From positions 1 through 8,192 of the forward strand of contig CAZGOQ010000097.1 in assembly GCA_964527315.1 (NCBI GenBank): 8,192 nucleotides of DNA. Reading direction: 5' to 3'. Position numbers and translations under genes: made by a program. A model generated the notes under the pieces. That model was not told where the DNA came from and made no database searches. It worked only from the letters and a program-made list of their open reading frames with translations. Below are positions 5,286 through 8,192 of the stretch, piece by piece. Each line of letters starts with the position of its first letter. Within the stretch, counting starts at the first letter, position 1. The DNA is from HGM13006 sp964527315. Lineage in GTDB: Bacteria; Bacillota; Clostridia; Oscillospirales; Oscillospiraceae.

Positions 5286-8192
5286 ATGAATCTTCTTAGT
5301 ACTCTGTTAAAATCGCTGCCGGAATACCAAACGCTCCGACAGTGCGCAGAAGAAAACACCCCCTGCGCCATTACCGGACTCAGTTCCATTCATCGGGCAC
5401 ATATGAGCGCCGCCCTCCATGTGGATACAGGGCGGCCCATTTTGCTGGTCTGTCAGGATGATTTGGCCGCAGACCGTATGGCGGTGGAACTTTCCGGCTT
5501 TTTGGGCGAACTGCCGCCGGTTCTCCCCACCCGCGAACTGAGCCTGCTGAGCGCGGCATCTGTCTCCCGGGGCTGGGAGCATAAACGGCTTGGAATGCTC
5601 TACGATCTGGCGCAGGGCAGTTATCCGGTTTTGATTGCATCGGCGGAAGCGTTGAGCCTGCGTACCATTTCTCCAAACGTCCTCTTCGGCGCAGCGGTAA
5701 CGCTGGCTGTTGGCGGCAGTTATGGTCTCAGCGAACTGACCCAAAAGCTGCTCTCCCTTGGCTATCGCCGCAGCACACTGGTGGAGGGCGCAGGGCAGTT
5801 TGCCCTGCGCGGCGGGATCTTAGACGTTTATTCTCCCGGCGCAGATGCGCCTGTTCGAGCGGAGTTTTTTGGCGATGAACTGGACTCCATGGGCTATTTT
5901 GACACCGTCAGCCAGCGCCGAACAGAGAATCTCAGCCGGACGCTGCTGCTCCCCACCGCTGAAGTCCTGCCGGAACTCCACCCGGAAGGCCGGGCCGGTC
6001 TCGCAAGGGAACTTGGCGAATTGATTGCAAAACAAAACCGCCGCCGACACAAAAATGAGGCGCTGATCCACACGCTGACCGGCGATGCGGAGGCCATTGA
6101 AAACGGTACGCTTTTTTCTTGCGCCGATCGCTATATTGCACTGATCTATCCGGAATTTTCCTGTGCTATCGACTATATTTCCCCGGAAACGATCGTGATT
6201 TTCTCAGATCGGATCGCCGTGACTCGTGCGCTGGGGCAGCATCTGGATGAGATGGCACAAAGTCTCGACGCCTTGCTGGAAAACGGCTGTGTTGCAGGGG
6301 AACTCTGCGATTTTTCCTATGATTTCGACAATTTGTGCAACATTTGCGCCAAAAATTACGTCATATATATGGATAACTTTTTATCTACCTCTTTCCCTGA
6401 AACCCTTCCCCCCGCCGAATTGTTGTCCGTTACCGCCAAGCAACTCCCTTCCTATGGCGGAAGTCTGGACACCGCTGTCAGCGACATGCGCCACTATAGT
6501 CAGAACGGCTTCGGCACGCTGGTTCTCTGCGGCGCCCGCCGCCGGGCGGAACTTTTGCTGGAATTTATGCGGGAACGAGGCTTAAAAGCCCGGATTTGTT
6601 ATCCGCTGACGGTTCTGCCCCAGCCTGGTCAGGTCATTTTGACCGAGGGTTCCATTGCCGCAGGCATGGAATACCCCTCTCTGAAGCTTGCCATTTTAAC
6701 GGAAGGGCAGATCAGTGCTGTCTCGCAGAAAAAGAAGCGGAAACGGAGGAAAACCAATACCAACCGCCAAAAGCTGGAAACCTTTACCGACCTTAATCCG
6801 GGTGATCTGGTGGTTCATGAAGCTTACGGCATCGGTCGGTTCCAGTGCGTAGAGCAGATGAAACTGGACGGCGTAGTAAAGGACTATATCAAAATCGCGT
6901 ATCAGGGCGCCGATGTGCTTTATGTGCCTGCTACCCAGCTGGATCTGGTCGCAAAGTACATTGGCGGCGGCGAGGACGCCAATGTCCGTCTCAGTCGTCT
7001 CGGCGGAGATTCCTGGGAGAAAACAAAGAAAAAAGCCAAGGCGGCCGCCAAAGATCTGGCGGAGGGGCTCATTCAACTCTATGCCCAGCGGAAGCGGCTC
7101 CCGGGCTATGCGTTTTCTCCCGACAGCCCTTGGCAGGCGGAATTTGAGGACAGCTTCTCCTATACTGAAACGGACGATCAGCTTCGCTGCATCGACGAAA
7201 TCAAGGCGGATATGGAAGCGCCCGTTCCCATGGATCGTCTGCTCTGCGGCGATGTGGGCTTTGGAAAGACGGAAGTGGCTCTGCGGGCCGCCATGAAATG
7301 TATTATGGATGGAAAGCAATGTGCTATTCTGGTGCCTACCACGGTTTTGGCCCAACAGCACTATGTCACGGCTTTGCAGAGATTTTCCGGGGTTCCAGTG
7401 AACATTGAGGTACTGTCCCGGTTCCGAACCTCCGCTCAGCAGCGGCAAACCCTTCATGCCATGGAGGAGGGTACCGTCGATCTGGTGATTGGCACGCATA
7501 AGCTGCTGCAAAAAAACGTATCCTTTAAAAATCTGGGTCTTTTGATCGTAGACGAAGAACAGCGTTTCGGCGTCAGCCACAAGGAACGGCTCAAGGAATT
7601 GGCCCGGGGTGTGGATACGCTGACACTTTCCGCCACTCCCATTCCCAGAACCTTAAACATGGCTCTCAGCGGACTCCGGGATATGTCCACCATCGAGGAG
7701 CCGCCCTCCGACCGCTATCCGGTGCAGACCTATGTCATCGAACACGATTATGACATTTTGGCTGACGCCATTCGCCGGGAGGTAGGCCGGGGCGGACAGG
7801 TCTATTATCTCCACAATCGGGTGGACTCCATCCATCAGGCCGCCATGCGGCTCCAGCAGCGGCTACCCGATATCTCCATTGGCATCGGCCACGGAAAAAT
7901 GAATGAGGAAGAGCTCAGCGACGTGATGCGGCAGATGTCAGACGGAGATCTGCAGGTGCTGGTCTGCACCACCATCATTGAAACCGGCATTGACATTCCA
8001 AATGTCAACACCCTGATCATTGAAGATGCCGATAAGCTGGGCCTTGCGCAACTTCATCAGCTTCGGGGCCGGGTGGGCCGTTCCAATCGCCACGCCTATG
8101 CCTATCTCACTTTCCGTAAGGGCAAGGTGCTCTCAGAAGTGGCGGAAAAGCGGCTGAGCGCCATCCGGGAATTTGCGGAATTCGGCTCCGGC
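5286..8192 (+). CDS. mfd: Transcription-repair coupling factor Mfd (partial, 3' end beyond window)
   Basis: DNA translocase that removes RNA polymerase stalled at lesions and recruits UvrA for nucleotide excision repair. The frame is open from ATG 5286 to the last base, 969 codons, with no stop. AAAAGGAG (5273-5280), 5 nt upstream, supports the start. Domains in order: UvrB-like module (about 1-330, with GQFALRGGILDVYSP near 170-184); a linker region ending in a basic run KKKRKRRK (482-489); the CarD-like RNA polymerase interaction domain (about 506-560, GDLVVHEAYGIGRFQCVE and VLYVPATQLDLV); and a RecG-type motor with Walker A GDVGFGKT (655-662), DEEQ (756-759), SATPIPRT (782-789), IIETGIDIP (897-905) and QLRGRVGR (925-932). 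All motor motifs are intact. A full Mfd has about 1150-1180 residues, so the end of motor domain 2 and the C-terminal autoinhibitory D7 domain lie outside. Position after pth matches the Bacillus order. Confidence 0.97.
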   Translation, partial: MNLLSTLLKSLPEYQTLRQCAEENTPCAITGLSSIHRAHMSAALHVDTGRPILLVCQDDLAADRMAVELSGFLGELPPVLPTRELSLLSAASVSRGWEHKRLGMLYDLAQGSYPVLIASAEALSLRTISPNVLFGAAVTLAVGGSYGLSELTQKLLSLGYRRSTLVEGAGQFALRGGILDVYSPGADAPVRAEFFGDELDSMGYFDTVSQRRTENLSRTLLLPTAEVLPELHPEGRAGLARELGELIAKQNRRRHKNEALIHTLTGDAEAIENGTLFSCADRYIALIYPEFSCAIDYISPETIVIFSDRIAVTRALGQHLDEMAQSLDALLENGCVAGELCDFSYDFDNLCNICAKNYVIYMDNFLSTSFPETLPPAELLSVTAKQLPSYGGSLDTAVSDMRHYSQNGFGTLVLCGARRRAELLLEFMRERGLKARICYPLTVLPQPGQVILTEGSIAAGMEYPSLKLAILTEGQISAVSQKKKRKRRKTNTNRQKLETFTDLNPGDLVVHEAYGIGRFQCVEQMKLDGVVKDYIKIAYQGADVLYVPATQLDLVAKYIGGGEDANVRLSRLGGDSWEKTKKKAKAAAKDLAEGLIQLYAQRKRLPGYAFSPDSPWQAEFEDSFSYTETDDQLRCIDEIKADMEAPVPMDRLLCGDVGFGKTEVALRAAMKCIMDGKQCAILVPTTVLAQQHYVTALQRFSGVPVNIEVLSRFRTSAQQRQTLHAMEEGTVDLVIGTHKLLQKNVSFKNLGLLIVDEEQRFGVSHKERLKELARGVDTLTLSATPIPRTLNMALSGLRDMSTIEEPPSDRYPVQTYVIEHDYDILADAIRREVGRGGQVYYLHNRVDSIHQAAMRLQQRLPDISIGIGHGKMNEEELSDVMRQMSDGDLQVLVCTTIIETGIDIPNVNTLIIEDADKLGLAQLHQLRGRVGRSNRHAYAYLTFRKGKVLSEVAEKRLSAIREFAEFGSG

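Noticed and set aside
5788..5810. Perfect 9-bp stem GCGCAGGGC/GCCCTGCGC inside mfd
   Set aside because: It encodes the conserved GAGQFALRGG segment of Mfd and is followed by GGCGGG, not a U-tract, so it is most likely a by-product of GC-rich codons.
6729..6752. Polybasic run KKKRKRRK in Mfd that might look like an insertion or localisation signal
   Set aside because: Other Mfd proteins also have a basic stretch just before the RNA polymerase interaction domain.
6696..7580. Minus-strand open frame of 294 codons opposite mfd
   Set aside because: Antisense to the conserved Mfd interaction domain and motor; no independent coding evidence.

Overview
The window looks like housekeeping DNA from a low-GC-lineage Gram-positive bacterium (Firmicutes/Clostridia, probably a gut Oscillospiraceae-type organism). 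The taxonomic guess rests on the gene order glmU-prs-pth-mfd, a dnaK-dnaJ pair, strong AGGAG-type ribosome binding sites and a moderately GC-rich composition; it is inferred by eye, not by a search. All genes are on the + strand and coding density is high. No tRNA, rRNA, CRISPR, insertion sequence or phage gene was seen.

Region 1 (1-2271) is the end of a heat-shock chaperone operon. The first gene (46-1017) is abnormal. It has about 52 acidic, disordered residues that resemble the start of a GrpE, joined in frame to the last ~270 residues of DnaK: the end of the nucleotide-binding domain, the linker, the whole substrate-binding domain and the acidic tail. The ATPase domain is missing. The usual order is grpE-dnaK-dnaJ, so the simplest reading is an in-frame deletion (real or an assembly error) running from early grpE to about two thirds of the way through the dnaK ATPase domain. 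A full-length dnaJ follows after a strong intercistronic hairpin, and the operon ends at a clear intrinsic terminator.

Region 2 (2272-2393) is a promoter region. A perfect TATAAT -10 box lies 17 bp downstream of a partial -35 box. That -35 box sits in the spacer of a perfect 12-bp inverted repeat, an arrangement typical of an operator. Two smaller palindromes lie just upstream.

Region 3 (2394-8192) is a glmU-prs-pth-mfd block with the same order as in Bacillus, but without the ctc (general stress protein/L25) gene between prs and pth. GlmU has a complete acetyltransferase half, but its uridyltransferase half is short and has lost its signature residues. Prs makes PRPP and Pth recycles peptidyl-tRNA; their reading frames overlap at TGATG. 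A hairpin without a U-tract separates pth from mfd, the transcription-repair coupling factor, which runs off the right edge with 969 codons visible.

The two points most worth a second look are the GrpE/DnaK junction at about 196-207 and the degenerate GlmU under an operator-like inverted repeat.
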